The position numbers were made by a program, and so were the translations under genes. Under the pieces are notes generated by a model. It saw nothing but the letters and a program-made list of their open reading frames with translations, searched no databases and was not told the origin of the DNA. A stretch of DNA of 57,500 nucleotides from Glandiceps talaboti (lineage: Eukaryota; Hemichordata; Enteropneusta; Spengelidae): assembly GCF_964340395.1 (NCBI RefSeq), contig NC_135567.1, positions 3,932,399 to 3,989,898 of the forward strand, given 5' to 3'. Shown in pieces: positions 46,802 through 56,858 of this stretch. The first letter of the stretch is position 1. Every line of letters starts with the position of its first letter.

Positions 46802-47352
46802 ATGGCCACGGAACGTACAGTTTACCCTTCCTTTACACCTGCTGCCATAAGAGATAGAAATCAAAGACGAGTTCCTGTCGTCGGGAGAAGGGGTCATTTA
46901 GAATTCACGGCACCCACAGACGATTTGAAAACAGAATTGATGAACAAACTCGCATTCGTGCGAGATCGCCTCGGAGAGGAGTCAACAAGGAGAGTCACGA
47001 ACTACGACGCCCTGTTGGAGATGGTGCATTTCTTCATCACAAAGAACGAAGTTCAAGCAGACGGTACAACAGAAGGTACAAGTGCCGGTGAAACTACACC
47101 AATTTACCAAGCAGCAGACGCAGAAAAGACGGAGGAGACGATGTACCTTACTGTAAGCTCCTCGCTCAACAACCTTCTGGGTCGAGTCGAAGAGCACAGC
47201 AGGATATGCAGAGGGGCACTGCGTTGCAAGAAGACGGACACATTCGGGCACGCTGGTAGAATCTACTTGCAGTGCGATTGCAATTCCAACCATTCCTCAT
47301 CATGGAATTCATCACCGTATTTACCAAATGGAAGACTGTTAGTGAATTACAG
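46802..47352 (+). CDS. Transposase exon 1 (N-terminal and cysteine domain)
   Basis: The start ATG is in good context (acaATGG). Residues 1-110 include LKTELMNKLAFVRDRLGEES and NYDALLEMVHFFITKN, a helical N-terminal segment. Residues 125-184 hold CRGALRCKKTDTF, then CDCNSNHSSSWNSSPYLPNG, a likely zinc-binding domain. The exon ends at the donor TACAG|gtacgc; the longer ORF to 47386 reads into the intron. Confidence 0.6.
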
Positions 47353-48180
47353 GTACGCATTTTTCTTTGATTCCGAGGTAAATTAAATTGAATTCGATTG
47401 CTACAATTACAAGAAAATACCACGTCAATGACCTTCGTGAGGGTCGTACTTTCACACCCTGAAAATTTGTTGTATTCATTTTTCCAAATGATAAAACCAA
47501 TACGTCCCTTTCACTACACAGAATGATGCATGCAGTTTCAACCAGTGGTCTACGAGATGAACAGTACAAATTCTACAATGCCCTGTGTGAGACTGCCGCA
47601 ATGGGTTCTATGCAGATAAGCTATAGAAACACGTGTAAGTATCTGTTATCCGATATAACTTGTATATTTGTGTAATTGGAGTATATTCATTGTTTTTTTT
47701 TATATATTAGATGTTTAGAGTAACAATTGTAGTTTCCCTATTTGTAACAGTCCGGGAATTGGCCGATCCAGTCGTTACACAATTAGCAGCGGAATCCAGG
47801 GAAGACACTTTACACGAGGTATGGAAAATTAACAAATGATACCCTTTCCACCTTGTTCCGTTAAATTCAGTATTCCCTGTACATTATCCGCAATGATTAC
47901 AAAATGAAAATAGAATATCTGTCAAATGGGAGATAACTGTACTTGCCTATCTCCAACGAAAACAATGTGAGTGAATTTGAAACGATCAGTGATTGCCGAC
48001 AAGCTGAGAGCAGAGAATGCCAAAAAAACGTGTTATGGGTTTGCTATTGACAATCTTTAATTTGTCAGTCAGGAGTTTCTAATTGTAATGTACATTCTTT
48101 ATGCTCAATAAGATCCAGGACTAAAGAAAGGTGCATTAATTAGCAACATTTTTTTTTTCTCTCTCTTTCAATCTGAAAAG

Positions 48181-48293
48181 GAAATAGCTTCAGGTGACCG
48201 TGTGGCGAGAGAAGGAATAGACATTATGTCAGACGCAAGGCATGCCACCAGGAAAAATGCTAAACAGAGTGACGTTGTTTTCCTTTGAGATAT
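48181..48293 (+). pseudogene. Transposase exon 4 (first catalytic Asp; in-frame TGA)
   Basis: The exon reads EIASGDRVAREGIDIMSDAR, HATRKNAKQSDVVFL, stop, DI. The Asp in IMSDARH is the likely first DDE residue. The TGA sits where relatives would be expected to have Gly, so a single GGA to TGA change would explain it. Splice sites and phase are intact on both sides. Confidence 0.6.
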
Positions 48294-49690
48294 GTAAGTA
48301 CAGTTATAATAACTGCATGGAGTTCTTCATTGTAGTGTGGTGTGGTGTAACGGCAAAACCAATTCTACATGAGCTATAACAATACAAAGAAAGTGGACGG
48401 TCATGATCACTAAACCCCCAAAAATTCCAAACTAACATAGTTGTGTAGTAATGTCTTGGGAAAGAGTGTAGGTCATCTTGTCAGTAAGTTACCACTTTTA
48501 TCTCTATCCTTTTCCCAGCACCCACAAATGTATACATAAAGAGTGTATAACGAAAGAAGATGATACATGTAGCCAACGACATGAAATGCAGGCTGTGCGG
48601 CGTTTTTACGAATGGGCTGACGACAAAGGTACGTGATGATCAATATATCTATTATTGATTTGGTTTTGGTGAACACCTTTGATTGTATAGTTGTTGAACT
48701 CGGGGGATGTGATAGTGTACATGTAATGATATACTAGTATACTTATAATATCGTCAGCATAGACACTGTGGATGATTTATTATTATGGTATTATAATATA
48801 TCAGTAAGTTATTATTATATATGTAAAGTTTGATGTCAAGGTGCTCGGTGTGGTTTTCATAATATTTCAATTCTTGATGAATGGGTTAGCTAAGTGTTAA
48901 TTTATTTTTATTTTAGGCATTCCAATATTAATTCACACTCACGACAGGAATGCGTCTGTCAACAAATTTCTGAGAGAGACACGACATGACATTGTCAGTT
49001 CCAATGACACTTGGCATGGTAAGTAATTAAAACTTATGTTTACACTGATGGTATATCGTTATACTGGCAATTATACTTCGTGTGTAACATAGTACTTGTT
49101 GACATGTTGACAACAATGGGAAATGACTGCTCTTTCTTTCCCTTTATCACTTAGTAACGAAGCAGATTGGAAAACAGGCCAAAAAAATAACAAGTGGAAG
49201 TCGCAGAAATCATGGCAGGACCTGGCATGCAGACCTGTCTGATAAAGGTTCGTCTGAGTTTACATGTACAAACACCTGTTGTCTTGCATGACGTGTACAA
49301 GCAGAGAAGTTCACTACACTTTCATGTCATTACGATTTCTGTGGTAAATTGTAAAACACATACACTTCAATTTTCTTATTCGGATAAATAAGAGTATTAT
49401 TCTTCTTGGAAACACTTACACGGAACATAAACAATTATTGTTTGTCTTCATTTCTTTCAGCTGCATCGATAAAAACTCATTGCTTTTGGGCAATGAAACG
49501 GTGCCGGCAGTACATTAATGGGAGAGAGGGGGACGCCCAGGCAAGATTGGAGGCGTGTCAACTTCTTTTTGGACAACATAACCGACCATTTCCAGGTTAG
49601 TTATATTTTATTCATCATCAAATTATGACAAATCTTGAGAACGTGATTTCACTTTAATACACTGAACTTTCCATTACTTTTGTGTTCCAG

Positions 49691-49861
49691 AATAACCATG
49701 CTAACTGCGACGAGCAGTCACGGTGTCGACGGGAAGCAAACTATGAGCCGACATTTCGAGTTATTCGGAATGAAGTGGCGGTAACCCTATTGTCCAAATT
49801 CATTGGATCAACAACAACAACAACAACAACAATGTATAAACCTCATGAATATTACATAGAC
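49691..49861 (+). pseudogene. Transposase exon 9 with ACA-run expansion
   Basis: The acceptor is tgtgttccag and the donor is GAC|gtaagt. The open frame is NNHANCDEQSRCRREANYEP, then RVIRNEVAVTLLSKFIGSTT continuing to a seven-Thr run encoded by (ACA)n, then MYKPHEYYID. The preceding exon ends in phase 1 but this exon needs phase 0, so the joined frame would hit TAA at once. Downstream exons with the expected final catalytic Glu are not found in the window. Confidence 0.55.
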
Positions 49862-49899
49862 GTAAGTTGCATACAACACCCATCCTCTTCATCCTCCTA

Positions 49900-50000
49900 T
49901 AGCTACTACTACTACTACTACTATTACTACTACTACTACTACTACTACTACTAGCTACTACTAGCTACTAGCTACTACTACTACTACTACTACTACAACA

Positions 50001-50040
<40 letters not shown>

Positions 50041-50043
50041 TAG

Positions 50044-50080
<37 letters not shown>
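49900..50080. repeat. (TAC)n microsatellite
   Basis: About 180 bp of CTA/TAC triplets with a few TAGC and ACAAC interruptions. It lies between the last transposase exon and the 5' region of the Tx1-like LINE. Confidence 0.95.
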
Positions 50081-50081
<1 letters not shown>

Positions 50082-50286
50082 GCTTGGTAGACGTGTTGTA
50101 GTGAAGCTCCGTGAAATCGTACGAATCCCAGCTTACTGTTGTGCATCCACTTGTTTTCTCACCCTAGTATCCTAGGTAAGAGACTTCGTCACCTCTCTGT
50201 AAGTTAATTTTCAAGTATTCTCTTGTTTCTTATCCTTTTTTGTCGCTTTCTTGTTTTTCATTTTGGCTTCGGCCTGCGTAGCAAAG

Positions 50287-51885
50287 ATGGCTACCTGGCC
50301 TTCTAGCCAGACACGTAGTGCCTTTGCTGGTTTGACTAGCAAACATGGAATAAGATGTTCGGCAATTGACGGCTTAAAAGTGGAGTCATATGTAGAGAAT
50401 ATTTCTGAGATTGTTGGTCCAGAAAATATCATAGCTGCTTCTCGGGCAAATGGGAGTGTCATAATTTACTTCGGGTCAGTCACTTGGGTTGATACGATTT
50501 GTATGCGTGGACTAACTATCGATGGCACCTGGATAAATGTTGAACCCGTAGTGAAACCTGCGACCAAAGTTATTCTATCTGGTGTCCCACCTTTTATACC
50601 AAATGATGTTCTTAAGGGTGAACTTTCCATTTACGGGAAGTTTGTTAGTGACATGAAGCCAATTCCACTAGGCTGTAAGAAACAAAACTTAAAACATGTT
50701 CAGTCCTTTCGTAGGCAAATCTACATACTCCTTCATAACAAAGATGACGTTGAAGGCCATTTCCATGTAAGACACGAGAACAGAGCATACCGTATCTACA
50801 TATCAACAGATGAGTTTAAATGTTATAAATGTGGCATGCCAGGCCATATACAACGTAATTGTCGCAGGAATGTAGAAACACCTGCCGACGAAGGTAACGC
50901 CCAAGACAGTAATACAAGCACTCAAAACCCACGTACTAATAATTCTCCGAGTGACATAAACGAATTAACGCACGACAGAAGTAACACACATGATATCAAC
51001 AGTGAATTACAAACAGATAAAGATACACACGGAAATACAGGAGACACTTCAACTAACAATGATAGTGAAACAAACAACAACGACACACGTGAAGATACAG
51101 GGGACAAAGACGACATCGATAATGACAACTTTCACGACGCTACAGATGTTTACATGTTAGATCGAGATCAAGAAACTGACACCGGTAAACATATAGATAT
51201 TCCAATAACAACAAACAACAACAACAAAGACAATAACGAGAATGAAAACAGATCAGATGATACAAAGAACGCTAATGAAAACGGTGAAACGAACACACAA
51301 AATATTGAAAGTACTGAAAGTCAATCTGTTGAAGAGAGGGTACGAACCCCTCCTTCCACCTTTCCTCCCTCTCCCTCTCTCCCATCTTTCTCCCCCTCTT
51401 CTTCAAGCTCCTCCTCTCAGTACCAATTTTCCTCCCTCGAACTTTCGGACTCCTCGATTCCCCGTGCTGCTGACCTCTATCCCATGATAGAAAACACAGC
51501 CGACCAGCCATCACAAGACATATTTATATCACCTGAACCACGTGTTAACCTACAAACTGACGAATCCATTCATGATGGAGATGATACTGAATCGTTAATA
51601 TCTGATATGTCTGAAATGTCACAAATGGGAGAAAATAGCCAACAAAATACGTTATCAGCCGATTCAATCCGGGAATTCCTTCGGGACAGTATGCACTGCA
51701 AGAAAATGGTCGATAAATGTATTGAATTTTGCCCAGATCTTAAGATATTGATCAACAGCTTTAAGAATTACCGCAATAATGAAAACCTTACCAATGCAGA
51801 AAAGGCGAGAGTATACAAAATAAAAGCAAAGCTCGTTAAACACTTGAAAGTTACAAGTCTTACAACACAGAGCTCAACGTCCTAA
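50287..51885 (+). CDS. LINE ORF1 protein with CCHC zinc knuckle
   Basis: The start is ATG at 50287 (aagATGG, good context); the frame upstream has no ATG. The protein has 532 residues. Residues 1-170 form an RRM-like gag region (VILSGVPPFIPNDVLKGELS, GKFVSDMKPIPLG). One zinc knuckle, CYKCGMPGHIQRNC, lies near residues 179-192. Then comes a long Asn/Asp/Thr-rich disordered stretch, a Ser/Pro run (PSTFPPSPSLPSFSPSSSSS) and a C-terminal helical part (DSIREFLRDSMHCKKMVDKC). This is the Tx1-type ORF1 arrangement; it would package the element RNA. No lesion is seen. Confidence 0.8.
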   Translation: MATWPSSQTRSAFAGLTSKHGIRCSAIDGLKVESYVENISEIVGPENIIAASRANGSVIIYFGSVTWVDTICMRGLTIDGTWINVEPVVKPATKVILSGVPPFIPNDVLKGELSIYGKFVSDMKPIPLGCKKQNLKHVQSFRRQIYILLHNKDDVEGHFHVRHENRAYRIYISTDEFKCYKCGMPGHIQRNCRRNVETPADEGNAQDSNTSTQNPRTNNSPSDINELTHDRSNTHDINSELQTDKDTHGNTGDTSTNNDSETNNNDTREDTGDKDDIDNDNFHDATDVYMLDRDQETDTGKHIDIPITTNNNNKDNNENENRSDDTKNANENGETNTQNIESTESQSVEERVRTPPSTFPPSPSLPSFSPSSSSSSSQYQFSSLELSDSSIPRAADLYPMIENTADQPSQDIFISPEPRVNLQTDESIHDGDDTESLISDMSEMSQMGENSQQNTLSADSIREFLRDSMHCKKMVDKCIEFCPDLKILINSFKNYRNNENLTNAEKARVYKIKAKLVKHLKVTSLTTQSSTS

Positions 51886-51953
51886 GAATTACCCTCCTTT
51901 CTAACCATACAATGGAATGTCGACAAATTACCATTATAACCACCATTATAATT

Positions 51954-54481
51954 ATGAGTAGTCTCACCTGTACAACACTCAATATACGGGGAGGACGTGA
52001 TCCACTTAAACGGTATCAAGTATTTGATTATTTAAAGAAAAACCATAATAGTTATTTTTTATTTCCTCCAAGAAACGCATATAACGATTGTTGATGAGCC
52101 TACTTGGCGCATTGTATGGAGGGGAACCAGTGTCTTTTCTCACTTAAATACAAATAATGCAGGTATTGCTATCTTGTGCTCTCCTCATAAAAATGTAGAT
52201 ATCCTATCAACAAACAACGTCATACACGGAAGACTATTACATGCACATGTTCGGATAAATGACGATCAAATCCATCTAATCAATATATACGCACCGAACC
52301 ATGCTAATGAGAGACTAGAGATCTTTCAGAAATTAAAACAATTGATAGGTGATTTGAATGATGATCCCGTTATCCTAGGGGGAGACTTCAATTGTACCAT
52401 TGACCCCACAATCGACCGAACTAGCAGTAAAGAGCCAGACAACCGTACCTCCATTAGTCTTGATAAAATCATACACAAATATAAATTAGTTGATTCGTGG
52501 AGGTATCACCATAGCAACACCAGAGAGTATACATGGCACAATCATACCAATACAACAGCTGCAAGACTTGATAGGTTTTACATATCTAAACACCTGTCCA
52601 CACGTATAGACACAACAGAAATCTTTACTGGGTCACGAGCCTTCACAGACCACTCAGTGGTTAAACTTAAACTCTCACTTTCTAAAGTTAAAAACCACTC
52701 TCCTGTTTGGTGTTTAAACACGCAACTACTGGATGATGAACATTACTGTGACCTCCTTCGTGATTTTTGGACTCAATGGCAAACAGAAAAAGGGACATTT
52801 GGAAAAATCCAACACTGGTGGGACATAGGCAAACACAAAATAAAATGGCTTACTCAACAATATGCAACAAGTAAAATGCAAAATATCAAGGAAGCAAAAC
52901 AAAGTCTTGAAAACGAAATTAAATATATCGAACAGAACATTACCTCAAACCCAGACCTTCTTCCCATGTACAATGACAAAATAGAATGCTTGAAGGCTTA
53001 TACACGGTCTGAGAGCAGGGGTGCTGCAGTGCGGGCTAGACACAATCTTTTACACGAGAGTGAAACGTCGGGAGATTTCTTTTCCCGACTCGAAAAACGG
53101 CAAAATAGCCGCAAAATAATAGCACAATTACGTCTCGACGATAAAACACTCACAACTGATCAGTCAGAAATCAGCAAAATGACACACACATTTTACCAAA
53201 AGCTTTACACGCCTGAACCTACTTCAACGATTGACGAACACAAATTACTCGCAGACCTACCCCAACTTAACGATGATGACATAAACTACTGTGATTCTAA
53301 TATAACTTTAGAGGAACTTACAAATGCCATCAAACAACTCTCTAACAATCGCTCGCCAGGAATTGACGGACTTCCTAACGAGTTCTATAAAAAGTTCTGC
53401 CATATAATAGGACAAGATTTCCTAGATGTTTTACATGCCTGCATTAGAGATGGTGAACTCCCTCAATCTAGCCGTCGTGCCATCATCAGTCTTATCCCAA
53501 AGAAAGGAGACAGCACTCTCTTAAAAAACTGGCGACCAGTTAGTTTACTTTGTAGTGATTACAAAATATTTACTAAGTGTCTTTCTCTGCGCCTACGTAA
53601 CGTTCTTGGAAGCATCATACATACAGATCAAACATGTAGCATACCAGGTCGTAATATTGAAGATAATATCAATTTGATAAGGGATAGTATACACTACTGC
53701 AACCAAACAGGCATAAACTTAGGGATTGTCGCCTTAGATCAAGAAAAGGCCTTTGATCGGGTGAACCAAGCTTACCTCTTTAACACTCTGAAATCCTTTG
53801 GTTTTGGTGAGCAATTTATTCGTTACATCGAATTGATATACTCTGAGGCACAATGCCTCGTTCGTATAAACAGTAACCTTACTGCCCCGATTGAGTTTAA
53901 CAGAGGAATTCGACAGGGTTGTCCATTGTCAGGCCAATTATATGTTCTTGCAATTGAGCCTTTTTTGCATAAAATCCGTACCGAAAGTGGCATGAAGGGT
54001 CTCTGTTTATCAAACACAAAAAGGAAAATTCATCTTTCGGCTTATGCTGATGATGTTGAATTTATTACTACACATACTGACGATTTTACTAAACTTACTA
54101 AGTGGATTAATGTATATGAAAGAGCTACAAATGCTAAGGTTAATATTGGAAAGTCCGAAGGTCTGTGGTCTGGACGTTGGAAAAGTCGCGAAGACTCACC
54201 AATGGGACTTAAGTGGAATAACGAGGGACTAAAGCTGTTAGGAATCTATATGGGAAATTCTAAACACTATACAAATAAAAACTGGAGTGAAGTTGGTCAC
54301 AAAGTTCAAACAAAATTAGAATGGTGGTCCAGATTTTTACCTGTAATGTCATATCACGGACGCGTAAAGGTCATTAATCAGCTAATAGCATCTAAACTTA
54401 ATCACAAATTTATGTGTCTGTGTCCTCCAAAGGAACTTGTAAACTTTCTCGAAAAAGCATTTTTCATTCATTCTGGTCACT
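51954..54481 (+). pseudogene. LINE ORF2, endonuclease and RT part
   Basis: ATG at 51954 (an earlier in-frame ATG lies at 51912). The endonuclease opens with SLTCTTLNIRGGRDPLKRYQ. After a single-base shift near 52060 the frame reads FLQETHITIVDE. Later motifs: VILGGDFNCTIDPTIDR, YTWHN...ARLDRFY and GSRAFTDHSVV. RT motifs: SPGIDGLPNEFYKKF, SSRRAIISLIPKKGD, WRPVSLLCSDYKIFTK, GIVALDQEKAFDRV, GIRQGCPLSGQLYVLAIEP, SAYADDVEFIT and LKLLGIYMG. The catalytic YADD is intact. The true reading stops being LINE at 54481; codons beyond it up to 54501 come from the inserted element. Confidence 0.85.
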
Positions 54482-54917
54482 TTATTGTACTCAATTTGTA
54501 GCCAATGTGCTGAACACCTAAAGCGTGCAACCATCATGCGATGTTGGCCAAACTTGATTTCAGACAAGTACTTTTCACGGTGTAATGACAATTTAAAATT
54601 TCTGTAATGTAAAAGTTTATCAAAAGTTGATACATCACTCTGCCATTTCAAAAATAAAAATATTTTAAATCTACTTACAAAAGTATTTACAAATAAATCA
54701 ATGTTTTCAACATGTTGCGCATTCCAAACATCTTCCAGGTTACAGATTTCTAGTAAACTTTTAATTTCTCTAACCCAAGTACCCCTAGTACGTACACCAG
54801 AGTTCTCTATCTGAAGGAGCATGTCGTAACATTTCCTGGGATATCTTTGACTTGGCATGTTTAAAAGTTTCGCCCAGTATTTGATACATCTTTTTGCTGT
54901 TAACAAATAAATAAATG
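54482..54917 (-). pseudogene. LINE ORF2 C-terminal fragment
   Basis: The minus strand reads TAKRCIKYWAKLLNMPSQRY, GTWVREIKSLLEICNLEDVW, FVNTFVSRFKIFLFLKWQSD and REKYLSEIKFGQHRMMVARF, then RCSAHWLQIEYNKV. The pattern 'F..RF...W....S....Y..FK...H.E.YL..I.....R..ARFR.SAH.L.IE' is the end of ORF2 in common animal LINEs of the CR1/jockey type. It stops before the final cysteine motif, so even the 3' end is truncated. Confidence 0.75.
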
Positions 54918-55625
54918 AAGACATGTGACACTCTGAATAGTACGCTGCATGGTCTTGAACAGGTAACACACACGATGAGAAACGAAATCGACGAAATGAA
55001 AGAAGAAAGTCATGTTATTAAGCTCGATTTAGATGCCATTGATGACAAGGTATCAGATGTGATAGTACGTTTAGATACCATTGAACAAGATACTGACCAG
55101 TTAGAGTCATTTTCAAGAAGAGACAATGTAAGACTATATGGTATCAGGGAAGACGACAATGAAACATTCGATGATTGTAAAGTCAAAGTTGTGTCAATCC
55201 TCAACGAAACTGCAACGGGTAAAGTTTGGGTCGCACGGGATATCGTCAGGGCTCATCGTGTCAGTGTTCGTCGGGGAAATAAACCACGGGCAATTATTGT
55301 TAAATTTCACCATGGTGACGATAAAGTTACCGCTCTTGCAGCAAGAGAACAATTAAAGACACGAAATATTGGTATAGGTAGTGATCTAACAAGAAGACAA
55401 CAGAACACACTTGGAAATCTGAGAAGACAGGGGAAAAAAGCATATTACAAGAGAGGTAAACTGATAATTGAAGACTCGAACACAGTTGCTGGAAACGCGA
55501 GCGACGATATTACTGTCAACCTCATGGCGGAAGCGAACTCTGGGATTTCTTATAATCGGAATCGTGACTTGCATTCTTCGACAGTTTCCCAGCGTCCATG
55601 GTCAAGGGCCACAACTGACAAATAA
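54915..55625 (+). CDS. LINE ORF1 with coiled coil
   Basis: 236 codons from an ATG at 54915; the true start could be lost at the junction. Residues 1-65 are a heptad-rich coiled coil (MRNEIDEMKEESHVIKLDLD, VSDVIVRLDTIEQDTDQLES). A core with FSRRDNVRLYGIREDDNETF and RAHRVSVRRGNKPRAIIVKF follows, then LTRRQQNTLGNLRRQGKKAY. This resembles L1-ORF1/transposase-22-type RNA-binding proteins. The stop codon is part of TAATG, overlapping a start codon for the next ORF. Confidence 0.75.
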   Translation: MKTCDTLNSTLHGLEQVTHTMRNEIDEMKEESHVIKLDLDAIDDKVSDVIVRLDTIEQDTDQLESFSRRDNVRLYGIREDDNETFDDCKVKVVSILNETATGKVWVARDIVRAHRVSVRRGNKPRAIIVKFHHGDDKVTALAAREQLKTRNIGIGSDLTRRQQNTLGNLRRQGKKAYYKRGKLIIEDSNTVAGNASDDITVNLMAEANSGISYNRNRDLHSSTVSQRPWSRATTDK

Positions 55626-55627
55626 TG
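55623..55627 (+). promoter_or_regulatory. TAATG stop-start overlap between LINE ORF1 and ORF2
   Basis: The ORF1 stop TAA and an ATG overlap as TAATG. Reading from this ATG gives MVRPRPKTS and a stop at 55652-55654. The endonuclease frame (KIIYWNVRGLKSK) is one base away, and the A-run at 55643-55646 is the likely site of a one-base gain. Overlaps of this kind support termination-reinitiation in several LINEs. Confidence 0.5.
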
Positions 55628-56858
55628 GTTAGGCCAAGGCCCAAAACTAGTTAAAATAATTTATTGGAATGTCAGGGGTCTTAAATCTAAGATTTGTGAT
55701 TTTGATTTTGGTAATTACCTTTTATCTCATGACATAATAATTCTTGTGGAAACTTGGGCAGACAGTGATGAAGAATTCAAAAACTGTTTCCCTGGTTTCA
55801 ATGTATTTACTAAACATCGACCGAGAAAATCGGCCAGAGGAAGATTTGTAGGTGGTGTATGTATCTTAGTTAGAGAAAATATTTCCCGAATGATCAAACC
55901 TGTGGACTCCAACCTTAAAGACTGTATTTTCATCCTTATTGATGGCAATTTGGTTGGAAATATTAGAGATATTTTACTTTGTGGAGTATACATTCCGCCA
56001 GAACATTCCACATTCTACAATGACCTGAATTCAGATAACGGAGTTGAACTTTTTGAAGGTCAACTAGTTGAAGTTATTTCTAAGTTACCTGATGTTGATG
56101 TTATAGTAACAGGTGATTTCAACGCACGCACTGGTTGTGAATCTGATTATATCATTGACGACGATCCCAAGTATGTAATTGATGACAATTGTGATTATGA
56201 TGCAGATAGCTTTTGTGTTAGAAGGGCCTCAAAGGACAAAATTGTAAATACCTTTGGTCGCACCTTGCTGTCATTATGTGCTACTTTTAATTTGCATATT
56301 GTGAATGGGAGATCTGGGTCAGATGTAAATAACGGAGACTTCACTTGTATTTCAAATAACGGTGCAAGTGTAGTTGACTATGTTTTGGTGTCAACTTCAC
56401 TCTTTAATTTGATAAGTGATTTTTGTATTGATTTGCGTACTGAATCTGACCATTTCCCTCTGAAGTTTAATTTGTTTACTATGAGTAAAACGTACGAAAC
56501 AACAAAGCCACACATTGGTGAGATTAAATATGTATGGAAAAATGATCAAAGTGAGCGTTTTGTTAGTTTCCTCCACTCTGAACCAGTAATTAGTCGCTTA
56601 AATACTATAGTGAGAAATGTAAATTTTGATGTAAACGATTTTATTGTTGTCTGGCAAGATATTTTTGATTGTGCTGTTTCAAAGTGTGGTCTGAGCAGAA
56701 AGATATTGGTAAATCCAAAATGCAGAGTACAACCAGAGTGGTTTGACTCAGAATGTAAACGTTTGAAATTGGAGAAGTATAGATGCCTTAGACAATTCAG
56801 ATGGGACGGTCAGACACGGAAAAAGCATTTCTTGACTTTGTATCGCATGGCCATCACT
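55626..56858 (+). pseudogene. LINE ORF2 endonuclease fragment
   Basis: The open frame starts next to the ORF1 stop. APE-type endonuclease motifs are in order: IIYWNVRGLKSK, IIILVETWAD (catalytic Glu), RGRFVGGVCILV, DILLCGVYIPPEHS, DVIVTGDFNARTGC, NGASVVDYVLVSTSL and ESDHFPLKFN. A linker (QPEWFDSECKRLKLEKYRCL) then leads toward RT, but the insertion ends in ...HFLTLYRMA before any RT motif. Without RT the copy cannot move by itself. A GTG at 55746 is not a sensible start. Confidence 0.8.

Larger units (their letters stand above)
46802..49861 (+). pseudogene. DDE transposase gene (Kolobok/Mutator-like), nine exons, broken
   Basis: Nine segments are bounded by GT-AG: 46802-47352, 47522-47634, 47751-47818, 48181-48293, 48519-48628, 48917-49018, 49155-49247, 49461-49595 and 49691-49861. 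The first eight join in phase. The product has a cysteine domain (GALRCKKTDTFGHAGRIYLQ...CDCNSNHSSSWNS), then the catalytic part: GIDIMSDARHATRKNAKQSD, THKCIHKECITKEDDTCSQRHE, ILIHTHDRNASVNKFLRE, SSNDTWHG and NHGRTWHADLSDK. This order is that of a DDE-fold transposase seen in cnidarians, molluscs and fish; assigning it to Kolobok or Mutator is a guess. Lesions: TGA at 48286-48288, a phase break into exon 9, and the 3' part lost where a microsatellite and a LINE follow. Confidence 0.65.

Noticed and set aside
47166-47569. Minus-strand ORFs over transposase exons 1-2
   Set aside because: They are shadows of the plus-strand exons, without splice signals or motifs.
54382-54480. C-terminal part of the minus-strand ORF at 54969-54382
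   Set aside because: Below 54482 this reading is only the antisense of the Tx1-like ORF2; the LINE fragment ends at the insertion edge.
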